Shown here piece by piece: positions 35,718 through 45,679 of a DNA stretch of 64,000 bases. The notes under the pieces are model-generated. The model did no database searches, was not told the DNA's origin, and was given only the letters and a program-made list of their open reading frames with translations. Every line of letters begins with the position of its first letter. Position 1 is the first letter of the stretch. Source of the DNA: Bacteroidales bacterium (GTDB lineage: Bacteria > Bacteroidota > Bacteroidia > Bacteroidales > Tenuifilaceae); the NCBI GenBank assembly GCA_013376985.1, contig JACABB010000005.1, forward strand, positions 61,717 to 125,716, given 5' to 3'. Both the position numbers and the translations under genes were made by a program.

Positions 35718-36479
35718 ATGCTACGATATATTTTAAACATACTAATAATAGGTACTCTTTCATCAAACTATGTATTTGCTGAAAATGTTAATAGCCTTAT
35801 GTCTACAGCAAATAAAAGTTATACCGATGGAAAATACGATGATGCAGTAAAGTCTTATGAATCAATTCTTAAGCAAGGTTACAAATCAGATGTGATTTAC
35901 TATAACCTTGGTAACGCATACTATAAATTGAAGAATATTCCAGCAGCCATTCTTAATTATGAGAGAGCAAACCTGCTTAATCCCGGAGATGAGAATATTA
36001 ATTTTAATCTTGATTTAGCAAAAACCTTTACGGTTGATAGAATAGAACCACTCCCAGAGTTTTTTTTAACAACCTTCTTTAGGAAATTCAGGCAAACCGT
36101 ATCAACCAATGGATGGGCTTATACTGGAATTATATTTTTTATAATCACGTTAGTTCTTGCATATTTTTTCTGGTTCTCATATAGTTCCAACCTTAAAAGA
36201 ATAACTTTTTCAGTAGGATTATTTACTGTTTTTATTACAACACTATCTTTTACATTTAGTATTCAACAAAAAAATAATATAATTAACCATAATTATGGCA
36301 TACTATTCCCTTCTGTAGTGGCGGTTAAGACTTCACCTGGAGAGTCGGGGAAGGATTTTTTTGTACTTCATGCCGGAGCTAAGGTTCATATAATTGACGC
36401 TGTTGGCGATTGGCTCGAAATTAGAATCGCTGATGGTAATAAAGGCTGGGTGCTAAAGGAAACGCTTGAGAGAATATAG
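35718..36479 (+). CDS. batE: BatE: TPR and SH3-domain membrane protein
   Basis: A 253-residue protein: signal peptide, two or three TPRs at about 25-105 (VIYYNLGNAYYKLKNIPAAILNYERA), two membrane helices at about 135-155 and 162-182, and a C-terminal bacterial SH3 domain (VKTSPGESGKDFFVLHAGAKV...WLEIRIADGNKGWV). Last gene of the operon. Confidence 0.9.
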   Translation: MLRYILNILIIGTLSSNYVFAENVNSLMSTANKSYTDGKYDDAVKSYESILKQGYKSDVIYYNLGNAYYKLKNIPAAILNYERANLLNPGDENINFNLDLAKTFTVDRIEPLPEFFLTTFFRKFRQTVSTNGWAYTGIIFFIITLVLAYFFWFSYSSNLKRITFSVGLFTVFITTLSFTFSIQQKNNIINHNYGILFPSVVAVKTSPGESGKDFFVLHAGAKVHIIDAVGDWLEIRIADGNKGWVLKETLERI

Positions 36480-36584
36480 ATAAGGGATTTGATCTGTTAA
36501 GCATTGTGAAATTTTCCCGAAACCTTTAACTTATTTCATTATTAGCTGTTTATGGTTTAACTAATAATCAAAATAGCTAATGCA

Positions 36585-37127
36585 ATGAAAACTATATTAC
36601 TTTTATCGTTTGGATTGCTAACAGCAGGAATTGCTGTTGCACAATCAAAAACTTTCTTCGATTTCACAGTAAAATCAATTGATGGTTCTGTGTATTCCTT
36701 ATCCCAACTCAAAGGGAAGAAGGTAATGGTAGTGAATACAGCATCAAAATGTGGATTTACTCCTCAGTACGAAACATTACAGAAACTTTACCAAGATTAT
36801 AAGGATAAAAACTTTATTATTATTGGTTTCCCTGCCAATAATTTTGGCAGCCAAGAACCTGGTACCAATAAAGAAATTAGAGAGTTTTGTACATCTAAAT
36901 ATAGTGTAACCTTTCCCATGATGGAAAAAATATCAGTAAAAGGGGACGATATCAATCCATTATATAAATGGCTTACTTCAAAATCTGAAAATGGCGTAAT
37001 GGATAGTGAAGTTAAATGGAATTTTCAAAAATACCTTATCGATGAAAACGGGAAATTGGTAGATGTTGCGTACTCAAAAGAAAAGCCTGATTCCGAAAGG
37101 ATTATTAAATGGATTATGGGTAATTAG
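36585..37127 (+). CDS. Glutathione peroxidase family thiol peroxidase
   Basis: A 180-residue protein with a signal peptide (1-19), so probably periplasmic. Peroxidatic Cys56 in SKCGFTPQY, Gln90 in FPANNFGSQEPG, Trp145 in WNFQKYL; a second Cys102 could be the resolving thiol, making thioredoxin rather than glutathione the likely reductant. Fits the neighbouring aerotolerance genes, but has its own promoter region. Confidence 0.92.
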   Translation: MKTILLLSFGLLTAGIAVAQSKTFFDFTVKSIDGSVYSLSQLKGKKVMVVNTASKCGFTPQYETLQKLYQDYKDKNFIIIGFPANNFGSQEPGTNKEIREFCTSKYSVTFPMMEKISVKGDDINPLYKWLTSKSENGVMDSEVKWNFQKYLIDENGKLVDVAYSKEKPDSERIIKWIMGN

Positions 37128-37169
37128 TATGTTTCAAGTAATGAATAATCAGTTATACATATTTAAATA

Positions 37170-37207
37170 AGTGAGTTACATCACTTTTAATAGTGAGTCA
37201 AATCACT
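37170..37207. promoter_or_regulatory. Two CRP-like palindromes upstream of porin copy 1
   Basis: GTGAGTTACATCAC (37171-37184) and GTGAGTCAAATCAC (37193-37206), both fitting GTGA-N6-TCAC, with centres 22 bases apart (two helical turns). They lie about 70-106 bases before the porin ATG. The region before porin copy 2 has nothing like them. A Crp/Fnr-family regulator is inferred. Confidence 0.55.
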
Positions 37208-37276
37208 AAAAAATTCAGAACCAAGTTTTTTTTTCTCTGTTTAAGATACCATTATCAACCTAACTAAACAGTGATT

Positions 37277-38443
37277 ATGAAAAAGAAATTTGGTTTTTTT
37301 CTATTGTTTTTGATGCTGTACTACGTGAACTCATTTGCGCAGGATGAATGGAAACCTCAAACCCATTTTACGGGGTATTTAAATTCAATTATCGAATATT
37401 CAGGCCATTCAAACGTAAGTGCATTAGGTGTTCCAACAGAAAAACATAAAGGGATTGGGTTAGCACAGGCTGGATTTTTGGCTACTTATAAGCCTCTTGA
37501 AAAACTTGAAATAAAATCAACACTTGTTTATAGTCCTTGGGTGCGAAGTTTGCACGATGTTGTAGTAGAAGCATTTGGGCAATATACGTTTAATCAGGGT
37601 TTTAAACTTGGTGCAGGAAAATTCCTCACCCCATTAAGTCCTTCGAATTTATACTATTATGCTCCACTAAATCCAAGTGGTGTTCTTCCAATGGTTGTTT
37701 CTCACCATATGTTTTTCCCTCAAAGCGTTAGTGGAATTCAAATAACAGGGTCTTTTGGTGAAAATCTAAGGATGAACTACAATGTCACTTATGGTAACTA
37801 TTACATTACAGATCATGTTGAGGGTGGAATTATTGGTATTCAAGGACAAGAAGAAATTGTACCATTTCAAGGACATTATGAAGTATATGAAGGAAATATA
37901 CCTAAGTCATACTTAGGTGGATCTGGAAGGCTATCTTTCGATTTTAAGGAAATAGGAACATTAGGGCTAAACATATTTGAAGGTACAGAATCGAATTTGG
38001 TAGTATTAGATGCAGGTACTGGTAATGTATCAAGCCTTGAAGAGGCTAAGCAGAGATCATTAGGAGTTGATTTACATCTTAATATTCAGAAATTCAAGTT
38101 AAATGCTGAGTATTGGAACGCTGATTTAAAAACCACGGAAAGTGTTCCAATTTATTCTCTGGTATACAAAGGTTACTATGCTGAGTTAATTTATGATGGT
38201 GGCACTCTTAAGCCTTGGTTAAGATATGAATATATTGAAGATGCAAAAGCAGTTTTTACTGATGGTTCACTAGTTGATTTGCCAATGGCATCATATTCGA
38301 GTGGTATAGCCTATCGCCCTTTCTATGAAACTATTTTTAAGTTTGAATATAGAAGGTGTTTGGTTGAAAAGTATCAAAAAACCTCTTATACCAATTTTAA
38401 GGACTATAATTATTACTTATTATCATTTGTACTTTCATTTTAA
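37277..38443 (+). CDS. Outer-membrane porin-like protein, copy 1
   Basis: A 388-residue protein from the ATG at 37277 (a GTG two codons earlier is less likely). It has a signal peptide cut near NSFAQ, and then alternating beta strands ending in LLSFVLSF, a terminal aromatic residue typical of outer-membrane barrels. Conserved loop AGKFLTPLSPSNLYYYAPLN suggests a porin of the phosphate-selective O/P or related type. It leads the duplicated block; copy 2 at 41190 is about 85-90% identical. Substrate unknown. Confidence 0.8.
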   Translation: MKKKFGFFLLFLMLYYVNSFAQDEWKPQTHFTGYLNSIIEYSGHSNVSALGVPTEKHKGIGLAQAGFLATYKPLEKLEIKSTLVYSPWVRSLHDVVVEAFGQYTFNQGFKLGAGKFLTPLSPSNLYYYAPLNPSGVLPMVVSHHMFFPQSVSGIQITGSFGENLRMNYNVTYGNYYITDHVEGGIIGIQGQEEIVPFQGHYEVYEGNIPKSYLGGSGRLSFDFKEIGTLGLNIFEGTESNLVVLDAGTGNVSSLEEAKQRSLGVDLHLNIQKFKLNAEYWNADLKTTESVPIYSLVYKGYYAELIYDGGTLKPWLRYEYIEDAKAVFTDGSLVDLPMASYSSGIAYRPFYETIFKFEYRRCLVEKYQKTSYTNFKDYNYYLLSFVLSF

Positions 38444-38454
38444 AAAAAGAGACT

Positions 38455-38874
38455 ATGCGAAAATATGTACTTTTATTAATGATAGTAGTTGTTGGAATTA
38501 CAGTTAATGCCCAGGGTTATAAAGTAATTGTAAACCAATCTAATTCAACTAGTACCTTAAGTGAGGATGAAATTTCAAAGCTCTTCTTAAAAAAGAATAC
38601 AAAATGGGCCGATGGGAAATCCGTTGATCCCATTGATCAGGTTGCTAGTTCTGGCGTACGAAAAGTATTTAGTGATGGTGTGCATAAAAAATCGGTAAAT
38701 GCAATTAAGAGCTATTGGCAGCAAACCATTTTTGCTGGAACAGGAACACCACCTTTAGAAAAGTCAGATGATGATGAGGTTATAAAATATGTCAGTCAAA
38801 ATGCAGGAGCTATAGGGTATGTTTCTGCTGGTGCTAATATATCTGGTGTAAAAGAACTAAAAGTATCCAGATAG
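38455..38874 (+). CDS. Small PstS-like periplasmic protein, copy 1
   Basis: A 139-residue protein with a signal peptide and a half-size substrate-binding-protein domain (PF12849-like): YKVIVNQSNSTSTLSEDEI, KKNTKWADGK, SGVRKVF, VSQNAGAIGYVS. Such short phosphate-binding-protein-like proteins are often encoded beside a porin and a chemoreceptor or cyclase; that is recalled, not tested. It starts 11 bases after the porin stop. It may hand a ligand to the receptor downstream. Confidence 0.82.
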   Translation: MRKYVLLLMIVVVGITVNAQGYKVIVNQSNSTSTLSEDEISKLFLKKNTKWADGKSVDPIDQVASSGVRKVFSDGVHKKSVNAIKSYWQQTIFAGTGTPPLEKSDDDEVIKYVSQNAGAIGYVSAGANISGVKELKVSR

Positions 38875-39134
38875 CGTTAATAATCCACATAATAATATGC
38901 TGCTTGTAATTATTGTGTGGATTATTATGTTTTTAGAATACGATTTCTGGAAATGATGCCAAAAATAGTTGGCAGATTATCAATTAGTTTTCATATAGGA
39001 ATTTTCAAGAAATTCTCTTCCATAGAAATATGGAGAGATTTCTTGAAAAATTCAATTTCTGTGTCAACGTTTTATTGATGAATCTTATTGATCTCAATTT
39101 CAGTTAAGATTTAACTTACTTAAAATTGATAAAA
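38875..39134. other. Intergenic hairpins before chemoreceptor copy 1
   Basis: A terminator-like stem at 38878-38930 (AATAATCCACA...TGTGGATTATT) after the binding-protein gene and a second long hairpin at about 39000-39050 (TTTTCAAGAAAT...ATTTCTTGAAAA). Copy 2 of the block has an unrelated sequence here. Confidence 0.55.
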
Positions 39135-40631
39135 ATGATTGAAAATTTAAAAATTAGGCAGAAATTAATGCTGTTTCCAGCATTATTTATCTTGCTAATA
39201 ATTGCTGTTTTTCTCATTTTTCAAGTTTCAAATTCCAATTCAAAATTATTGTTGAATAAGATTCAAAATGGCTACATGCCTTATTTGGAAATAGCAAATA
39301 ATCTTAATTATGAGTTAATTAATTTGCAACGCGAATTTCAGGATGCAGTATCATCAACTGATAATGAAAAATTATTGGCTACCAAAGAAAAATATAATGC
39401 AATATTAAGCATGCTTTCCAGCGCAAAAAGCAATATAATAGGACGTGATGGAGAGATTAGCAAAATTGAAATTCAGATTAAAGAATATTACAATCTTGCT
39501 TATAATACTTCTAGTGCTATGATTCGAGGTGAAATCACCGAAGAGCTTAGTAAAAGTATTAACAAAATGGTTGAGGATTTTAATGCAGTTAAAAATGCAC
39601 TAAATGCACTAGAGTTATCAAGTAAAAAGGAGAATGAGAATGCATTTGCTTCGACAAGTGAGAATTTTAAAAGTTCTTTCAGGAATATTATTTCATTGTT
39701 AGTAATCAGTTTAACTATTTTTTTGATAATATCATTTCTAATTACCAAATCACTAAGCCAATCTATTGAATATATTAGTAAACGACTTATAAATCTTTCT
39801 GAAGGAAAGTTATATGTTGATGATCAATCAAGCGTTAAAATAAAACGCGATGAGATTGGTGAAATGGTTTTAGTTACAAATCAATTAATTGATAAACTAC
39901 GATCAGTATTGGCTGATGTACAACTTGGCATTGAAGCTATGAATGCTTCCAGTGTTGAAACAAGTGAAACCTCAGAACGACTATCGGAAAGTGCAAACGA
40001 ACAGGCATCATCTGTTGAAGAAATTGCTTCAACGGTAGAGCAGATTTCTGCTAATATCTCGCAAAATAATGATAATGCCCAAAGCACTGGAAAAATATCA
40101 GAAGAAGCTAATAGGGGAATAAAATTAGTGTCAAATCAATCGCTAAAGGTCGTAGATGCAAATAAAGCAATTTTAGATAAAATTGGAATTATCAACGATA
40201 TAGCATTTCAAACCAATATACTCGCTTTAAATGCAGCAGTTGAAGCGGCTAGAGCTGGTGAACATGGCAGAGGGTTTGCCGTGGTTGCCAGTGAAGTCCG
40301 AAAATTGGCTGAAAAAAGTAGAGCTGCCGCTGAGGAAATAGTAAATCTTAGCAAAGAAAGTTTTAGTTTATCGTCAGAAGCGGGCAAAATTATGATGGAA
40401 ACAATTCCAATTGTTGAGAAAACAACCTCGCTTGTTCAAGAGATTGTTGCGGCAAGTATTGAACAAACCAATGGAACAAATCAGGTCAATAATGCTATAC
40501 AGCAACTCAATAGTTTGACGCAACAAAATGCTGCTGCTTCTGAGGAATTATCGTCAAATGCCTCTCAGTTAGATGCACAAGCAAAAAGTTTAAAAGAGTT
40601 AATTTTGTTTTTTAAGTTTCACAAGGAATGA
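39135..40631 (+). CDS. Methyl-accepting chemotaxis protein, copy 1
   Basis: A 498-residue chemoreceptor starting at the ATG at 39135, which matches the start of copy 2; an upstream TTG is in frame but unlikely. TM1 about 12-31, periplasmic four-helix-bundle-like sensor about 32-186, TM2 about 187-208, HAMP about 210-262, then a methyl-accepting domain with the hairpin tip [22 protein letters not shown] and [20 protein letters not shown]. No cheA or cheW lies in the window. Sensor sequence is nearly identical to copy 2. Confidence 0.93.
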   Translation: MIENLKIRQKLMLFPALFILLIIAVFLIFQVSNSNSKLLLNKIQNGYMPYLEIANNLNYELINLQREFQDAVSSTDNEKLLATKEKYNAILSMLSSAKSNIIGRDGEISKIEIQIKEYYNLAYNTSSAMIRGEITEELSKSINKMVEDFNAVKNALNALELSSKKENENAFASTSENFKSSFRNIISLLVISLTIFLIISFLITKSLSQSIEYISKRLINLSEGKLYVDDQSSVKIKRDEIGEMVLVTNQLIDKLRSVLADVQLGIEAMNASSVETSETSERLSESANEQASSVEEIASTVEQISANISQNNDNAQSTGKISEEANRGIKLVSNQSLKVVDANKAILDKIGIINDIAFQTNILALNAAVEAARAGEHGRGFAVVASEVRKLAEKSRAAAEEIVNLSKESFSLSSEAGKIMMETIPIVEKTTSLVQEIVAASIEQTNGTNQVNNAIQQLNSLTQQNAAASEELSSNASQLDAQAKSLKELILFFKFHKE

Positions 40632-40688
40632 AATAATAATATTCGTTTTTAGAATAGAGATTATTATTCAAATAAATTTATTTTAAAA

Positions 40689-40714
40689 ATTCTAGCTTTG
40701 CCTAGAGTTTTTTT
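40689..40714 (+). terminator. Terminator after chemoreceptor copy 1
   Basis: Imperfect TTCTAG / CTAGAG stem followed by seven T's; the counterpart of the better stem at 44550. Confidence 0.6.
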
Positions 40715-40759
40715 ATTATAAATAATCCTAATTAAATACATATTTTACATTCTAAAATT

Positions 40760-41060
40760 ATAGAAAATACCCTGTTAGATTCTAATATTTACGACTATTT
40801 TATACTTCCCTTATTAATCTTCTTTGCCCGCATTTGCGATGTGACAATTAGGTACAATGAGAATAGTCTTTCTATCGAAAGGCCATAAGCGAGTAGTACC
40901 CATTTTGGTTATTCATTTGGATTATAGCCTAAGCCAGATTATGAGTAATCTGAATAAATTTGCCTATGCTGCCGGGTTTGGCATAGGCAATTACGCTAGT
41001 TTACTTGTTGTAGCGAGAATGGCAGTAGGAGATCTGATGATTTTAAAAATAAAATACTAA
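40760..41060 (+). pseudogene. DUF2179 gene copy 1, inactivated
   Basis: Aligns with the intact gene at 44619-45197 but is broken. The start ATG reads ATA, an extra base after GTGACAATTA shifts the frame, internal bases are lost, and the 3' half (after the VGDLMI-like part) is missing. A residual 67-codon ORF from 40857 is not regarded as a gene. Confidence 0.85.
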
Positions 41061-41189
41061 TTAAAAACAGAAATCTTTAAACAAAATATCGATAATTTTA
41101 AAAATATAATACTAAATTTGAAACAGACTAAAACCTAGGTATATAAATAATCTAGTAAAACTTGATATCTAACTAAACAAAAAGTGATT

Positions 41190-42356
41190 ATGAAAAAGAA
41201 AATTAGTTTTTTTTTATTGTTTTTGATGTTGCATTACATGAACTCTTTTGCACAGGATGAATGGAAGCCTCAAACCCATTTTACAGGTTATATAAATTCA
41301 ATTATTGAATATTCAGACCATTCAAGTACAAGTGTAATTGGTGTGCCAACAGTAAAACATAGAGGAATTGGACTGGCACAAGCAGGTTTTTTGGCTACTT
41401 ATAAGCCTTTGGAAAAACTTGAGATTAAATCAACTCTAGTATATAGCCCATGGGTGCGAAGTTTGCACGATGTTGTAGTAGAAACTTTTGGGCAATATAC
41501 TTTTAATAAGGGTTTTAAACTTGGTGCAGGAAAATTTCTTACGCCATTAAGCCCTTCAAATTTGTACTACTATGCTCCACTTAACCCAAGCGGTGTTCTT
41601 CCTATGGTTGTTTCTCACCATATGTTTTTTCCACAAAGCATTAGTGGGATTCAAATTGCGGGCTCTTTGGGTGAGAATCTGAGATTGAACTACAATGCCA
41701 CTTATGGTAATTACTATATTACGGATCACCTCGAGGGCGGAATTATTGGTATTCAGGGACAGGAAGAAATTGCTCAGTATGCAGGGCATTATGAAGTGTA
41801 TGAAGGAAATATACCTAAGTCATACTTAGGTGGATCAGGAAGACTATCTTTCGATTTTAAAGAAATTGGAACATTAGGACTAAACATATTTGAAGGTACA
41901 GAATCGAACTTGGTGTTATTAGATGCAACCACAGGTAACGTATCAAGCCTTGAAGAGGCTAAACAAAGATCATTAGGAGTTGATTTGCATCTTAATATCC
42001 AAAAATTCAAGTTAAATGCTGAATATTGGAATGCCGATTTAAAAACAACGAAAAGTACTCCAATTTACTCTTTAACATACAAAGGATACTATACTGAGTT
42101 AACCTATGATGGTGGAGCTTTTAAGCCTTGGATGAGATATGAATATATTGAGGATGCAAAAGCACTTTTTACTGATGGTTCTCTAGTTAGTTTGCCAATG
42201 ACTACATATTCGGGTGGTATAGCATTTCGACCAATCTATGAAACTATTTTTAAGTTAGAATATAGAAGAATTATGGTTGAGGAGCACCAAAAAACACCTC
42301 TGCCCAATTTTAAAGACTATAATTATTACCTGTTTTCATTTGTATTTTCATTTTAA
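41190..42356 (+). CDS. Outer-membrane porin-like protein, copy 2
   Basis: A 388-residue paralogue of 37277-38443 with the same length, signal peptide and C-terminal phenylalanine (LFSFVFSF). Differences concentrate in short runs (for example HSSTSVIGVPT and AQYAGHYEVYE) that are likely loops. The upstream region lacks the CRP-like palindromes of copy 1. Confidence 0.8.
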   Translation: MKKKISFFLLFLMLHYMNSFAQDEWKPQTHFTGYINSIIEYSDHSSTSVIGVPTVKHRGIGLAQAGFLATYKPLEKLEIKSTLVYSPWVRSLHDVVVETFGQYTFNKGFKLGAGKFLTPLSPSNLYYYAPLNPSGVLPMVVSHHMFFPQSISGIQIAGSLGENLRLNYNATYGNYYITDHLEGGIIGIQGQEEIAQYAGHYEVYEGNIPKSYLGGSGRLSFDFKEIGTLGLNIFEGTESNLVLLDATTGNVSSLEEAKQRSLGVDLHLNIQKFKLNAEYWNADLKTTKSTPIYSLTYKGYYTELTYDGGAFKPWMRYEYIEDAKALFTDGSLVSLPMTTYSGGIAFRPIYETIFKLEYRRIMVEEHQKTPLPNFKDYNYYLFSFVFSF

Positions 42357-42367
42357 AAAAAAAGACT

Positions 42368-42787
42368 ATGCGAAAATATATTTTTTTATTAATGATATTG
42401 GTTATAGGAATTACAGTTAATGCCCAAGGCTATAAAGTAATTGTAAACCAATCCAATTCAACTAGTACCTTAAGTGAGGATGAGATTTCAAAACTCTTCT
42501 TAAAAAAGAATACAAAATGGGCTGATGGAAAAACTGTTGATCCGATTGATCAGGTAGCTAGTTCGGGTGTAAGAAAAGTATTTACTGATGGTGTGCATAA
42601 AAAATCGATAAGTGCTATTAAGAGTTATTGGCAGCAAGCCATTTTTGCTGGAATCGGCACACCGCCCTTGGAAAAATCAGATGATGATGAGGTTATAAAA
42701 TATGTCAGCCAAAATGCAGGAGCCATAGGGTATGTTTCTGCCAGTGCTAATACATCTGGTGTAAAAGAACTTAAAATATCAAGATAA
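42368..42787 (+). CDS. Small PstS-like periplasmic protein, copy 2
   Basis: A 139-residue paralogue of 38455-38874 with only about ten amino-acid differences, mostly conservative (for example WQQAIFAGIGTPP, SASANTSG). Same spacing after its porin (11 bases). Same inferred role. Confidence 0.82.
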   Translation: MRKYIFLLMILVIGITVNAQGYKVIVNQSNSTSTLSEDEISKLFLKKNTKWADGKTVDPIDQVASSGVRKVFTDGVHKKSISAIKSYWQQAIFAGIGTPPLEKSDDDEVIKYVSQNAGAIGYVSASANTSGVKELKISR

Positions 42788-42994
42788 TGTTAATTTTATT
42801 CTAACTACAAACTAATAGGCTTTTTATCAGTATGATATAGTATTGCTATGTCTTTTAAATATGATATTTTCTTTTGGTTTTCAGTTTTGTGGAACATTGT
42901 TGCGATATCGCTTAAAGTCCCACAACATTTAACTAGCATTATATTGAAATTCTTAATGTTTAACTTATATCTAATTAATCTAAAATAGATAAAA

Positions 42995-44491
42995 ATGATT
43001 GAAAATTTAAAAATTAGGCAGAAATTGATGCTTTTTCCAGTGTTATTTATATTGCTAATAATAGCCGTTTTTTTCATTTTTCAAACTTCAAATTCCAACT
43101 CAAAATTATTGCTGAATAACATTCAAAATGGCTATATGCCATATTTGGAAACAGCAAATAATCTAAATTATGAGTTAATTAATTTGCAACGTGAATTTCA
43201 AGATGCTGTATCATCAACTGATAATGAAAAATTATTGGCTACCAAAGAAAAATATAATGCAATATTAAGCATGCTTTCCAGCGCAAAAAGCAATATAATA
43301 GGACGTGATGGAGAGATTAGCAAAATTGAAATTCAGATTAAAGAATATTACAATCTTGCTTATAATACTTCTAGTGCTATGATTCGAGGTGAAATCACCG
43401 AAGAGCTTAGTAAAAGTATTAACAAAATGGTTGAGGATTTTAATGCAGTTAAAAATGCACTAAATGCACTAGAGTTATCAAGTAAAAAGGAGAATGAGAA
43501 TGCATTTGCTTCGACAAGTGAGAATTTTAAAAGTTCTTTCAGGAACATTATTTCTTTGCTAGTAATCAGTTTAACTATTTTTTTGATAATATCATTTCTA
43601 ATCACTAAGTCACTAAGCCAATCTATTCAATATATTAGTAAGCGACTTGTTCATCTTTCCGAAGGAAAATTATATATTGACGATGAATCAACTTTTAAAA
43701 TAAGACGCGATGAGATTGGAGAAATGGTTGTGGTCACAAATCAATTAATAGATAAGCTAAGATCTGTTTTGGCTGATGTGCAGGTTGGTATTGAGGCTAT
43801 GAATAGCTCTAGTATTGAAACAAGCGAAACATCTGAAAAGTTGTCCGAAAGTGCAAACGAGCAAGCATCATCTGTTGAAGAAATAGCTTCAACGGTAGAG
43901 CAAATTTCTGCAAATATCTCACAAAATAGTGATAATGCGCAAATTACTGGAAAAATATCCGAAGAGGCCAGTAAGGGAATAAAATTAGTGTCAAATCAGT
44001 CATTAAAGGTCGTCGATGCAAATAAAGCAATTCTGGATAAAATTGGAATTATCAACGATATTGCATTTCAAACCAATATACTCGCTTTAAATGCAGCAGT
44101 TGAAGCGGCTAGAGCAGGTGAGCATGGCAGAGGGTTTGCCGTGGTTGCCAGTGAAGTCCGAAAATTGGCTGAAAAAAGTAGAGCTGCCGCTGAGGAAATT
44201 ATAAATCTTAGTAAGGAAAGTTATAGTTTATCCTCAGAAGCAGGGAGAATTATGATGGAAACGATTCCTGTTGTTGAGAAAACATCCTCGCTTGTTCAAG
44301 AGATTGTTTCTGCAAGTATTGAACAAACCAATGGAACAAATCAGGTCAATAATGCCATACAGCAACTCAATAGTTTGACTCAACAAAATGCTGCGGCATC
44401 CGAAGAGTTATCTTCAAATGCATCACAGTTGGATTTGCAGGCGAAAACCTTAAAAGAGTTGATATTATTTTTTAAATTTCACAAGGAATGA
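42995..44491 (+). CDS. Methyl-accepting chemotaxis protein, copy 2
   Basis: A 498-residue paralogue of 39135-40631. The sensor half is almost identical, including a 338-base stretch with no difference at all, while the HAMP and the first part of the signalling domain differ at several residues (for example [21 protein letters not shown]). The hairpin tip is conserved. Confidence 0.93.
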   Translation: MIENLKIRQKLMLFPVLFILLIIAVFFIFQTSNSNSKLLLNNIQNGYMPYLETANNLNYELINLQREFQDAVSSTDNEKLLATKEKYNAILSMLSSAKSNIIGRDGEISKIEIQIKEYYNLAYNTSSAMIRGEITEELSKSINKMVEDFNAVKNALNALELSSKKENENAFASTSENFKSSFRNIISLLVISLTIFLIISFLITKSLSQSIQYISKRLVHLSEGKLYIDDESTFKIRRDEIGEMVVVTNQLIDKLRSVLADVQVGIEAMNSSSIETSETSEKLSESANEQASSVEEIASTVEQISANISQNSDNAQITGKISEEASKGIKLVSNQSLKVVDANKAILDKIGIINDIAFQTNILALNAAVEAARAGEHGRGFAVVASEVRKLAEKSRAAAEEIINLSKESYSLSSEAGRIMMETIPVVEKTSSLVQEIVSASIEQTNGTNQVNNAIQQLNSLTQQNAAASEELSSNASQLDLQAKTLKELILFFKFHKE

Positions 44492-44549
44492 AATAATAAT
44501 GTTCATTTTTTAGAATAGAGATTATTATTCAAATAAATTTCTTTTAAAA

Positions 44550-44577
44550 AGTTCTAGCTTTGCCTAGAACTTTTTTA
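44550..44577 (+). terminator. Terminator after chemoreceptor copy 2
   Basis: AGTTCTAG-CTTTGC-CTAGAACT stem followed by TTTTTT. It separates the chemoreceptor from the DUF2179 gene, which therefore probably has its own promoter. Confidence 0.75.
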
Positions 44578-44618
44578 TTAGAATTAACTCTAACGAATGA
44601 ACTAACATTTTTAAAATT

Positions 44619-45197
44619 ATGGGAAATACTCTGCTAGATTCTAACATTTACGCCTATTTTATACTTCCCTTATTAATCTTCTTTGCCCGCATTTGCGATG
44701 TAACAATTGGTACAATAAGAATAGTATTTGTGTCGAAGGGACATAAGCGAATAGCACCCATATTAGGTTTTTTTGAGGTGTTTATTTGGATTATTGCCAT
44801 AAGCCAAATTATGAATAATCTGAATAATTTTATTTGCTATTTTGCCTACGCAGCCGGATTTGCCACAGGCAATTACGTTGGTTTACTTGTTGAAGAGAGA
44901 ATTGCAGTTGGAAATCTGATGATTAGGGTCATTACAATTAAAGATGGTGATGTACTTGCTAAAATTCTTAATTCGCATGGCTTTGGAGCAACAATAGTTG
45001 ATGCAGAGGGTAGTAGCGGAAAGGTGAATATTATCTACTCATTGGTTCATAGAACTAACATTACTTCTGCATTAAAATTGATAAAAGATTTTAACTCCGA
45101 AATATTCTACTCAATAGAGGACATAAGAGATGTAAACTCTGGAATTTTTCCGGAGAAAATGCCGTTAAATTTTAGGTTTTGGAGGATTGGAAAGTAG
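44619..45197 (+). CDS. DUF2179 (UPF0316) membrane protein
   Basis: A 192-residue protein with three N-terminal membrane helices (about 12-30, 42-60 and 68-88) and the family signature CDVTIGTIRIVFVSKGHKRIAPILGFFE. The C-terminal cytosolic DUF2179 domain has VITIKDGDVLAKILNSHGFGAT. Some relatives bind nucleotides or act near chemotaxis genes; function unknown. Its stop abuts that of the PAS gene on the other strand. Confidence 0.9.
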   Translation: MGNTLLDSNIYAYFILPLLIFFARICDVTIGTIRIVFVSKGHKRIAPILGFFEVFIWIIAISQIMNNLNNFICYFAYAAGFATGNYVGLLVEERIAVGNLMIRVITIKDGDVLAKILNSHGFGATIVDAEGSSGKVNIIYSLVHRTNITSALKLIKDFNSEIFYSIEDIRDVNSGIFPEKMPLNFRFWRIGK

Positions 45198-45566
45198 TTA
45201 ATCTCTTATATAATGAGGAAGATCAAAAGGTATTTCAATTGAGAGTTCAACTAATCCAGCAACTTTGCCTTCTTTAAACCAAGGTGCTTGGTATATCATC
45301 TTCTTAATCCCTGCTTTTTCAATTGTGTAAACATTTGTTTCCGCATTATCCATTAGTTTTGTAATAATTTCTTGCGATTTAGGAGAATGACAGTTATTCA
45401 AACTTTTACCCACCATATCAAGTCCACCCCACTTCTCAAAGGTTTTGCCTGATTTCTCGTTCATGTAGATAATAGCACCATTAATATCGCTAACTGTTAT
45501 TGCACAGTTAATAGTTTTAGCCCAAGCTAGTATATCATCCATTGGAGTCATTTTTGAAAATGACAA
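45198..45566 (-). CDS. Stand-alone PAS-domain protein
   Basis: A 122-residue protein that is essentially one PAS domain: ITVSDINGAIIYMNEKSGKTFEKWGG, GKSLNNCHSPKS, and MIYQAPWFKEGKVAGLVELSIEI. The NCHSP motif is found in PAS domains of redox or small-ligand sensors. No output domain, so it would act through a partner or as a ligand binder. A start at the sixth codon (MTPMDD) is also possible. Confidence 0.85.
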   Translation of the reverse strand: MSFSKMTPMDDILAWAKTINCAITVSDINGAIIYMNEKSGKTFEKWGGLDMVGKSLNNCHSPKSQEIITKLMDNAETNVYTIEKAGIKKMIYQAPWFKEGKVAGLVELSIEIPFDLPHYIRD

Positions 45567-45679
45567 AAGTAGTAAAATAATGATATTGATAATTTTAAAA
45601 CGTCAATGAAAATCGAATATTTAGAATCTTTTTGGTAGGTAAAAAAGAACGTATCGAATTTTTAAGACACCCCTTTTTC

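Noticed and set aside
40857-41060. A 67-codon ORF between the duplicated blocks
   Set aside because: It is the in-frame remainder of the frameshifted DUF2179 copy, lacking the start and the 3' half; listed as a pseudogene instead.
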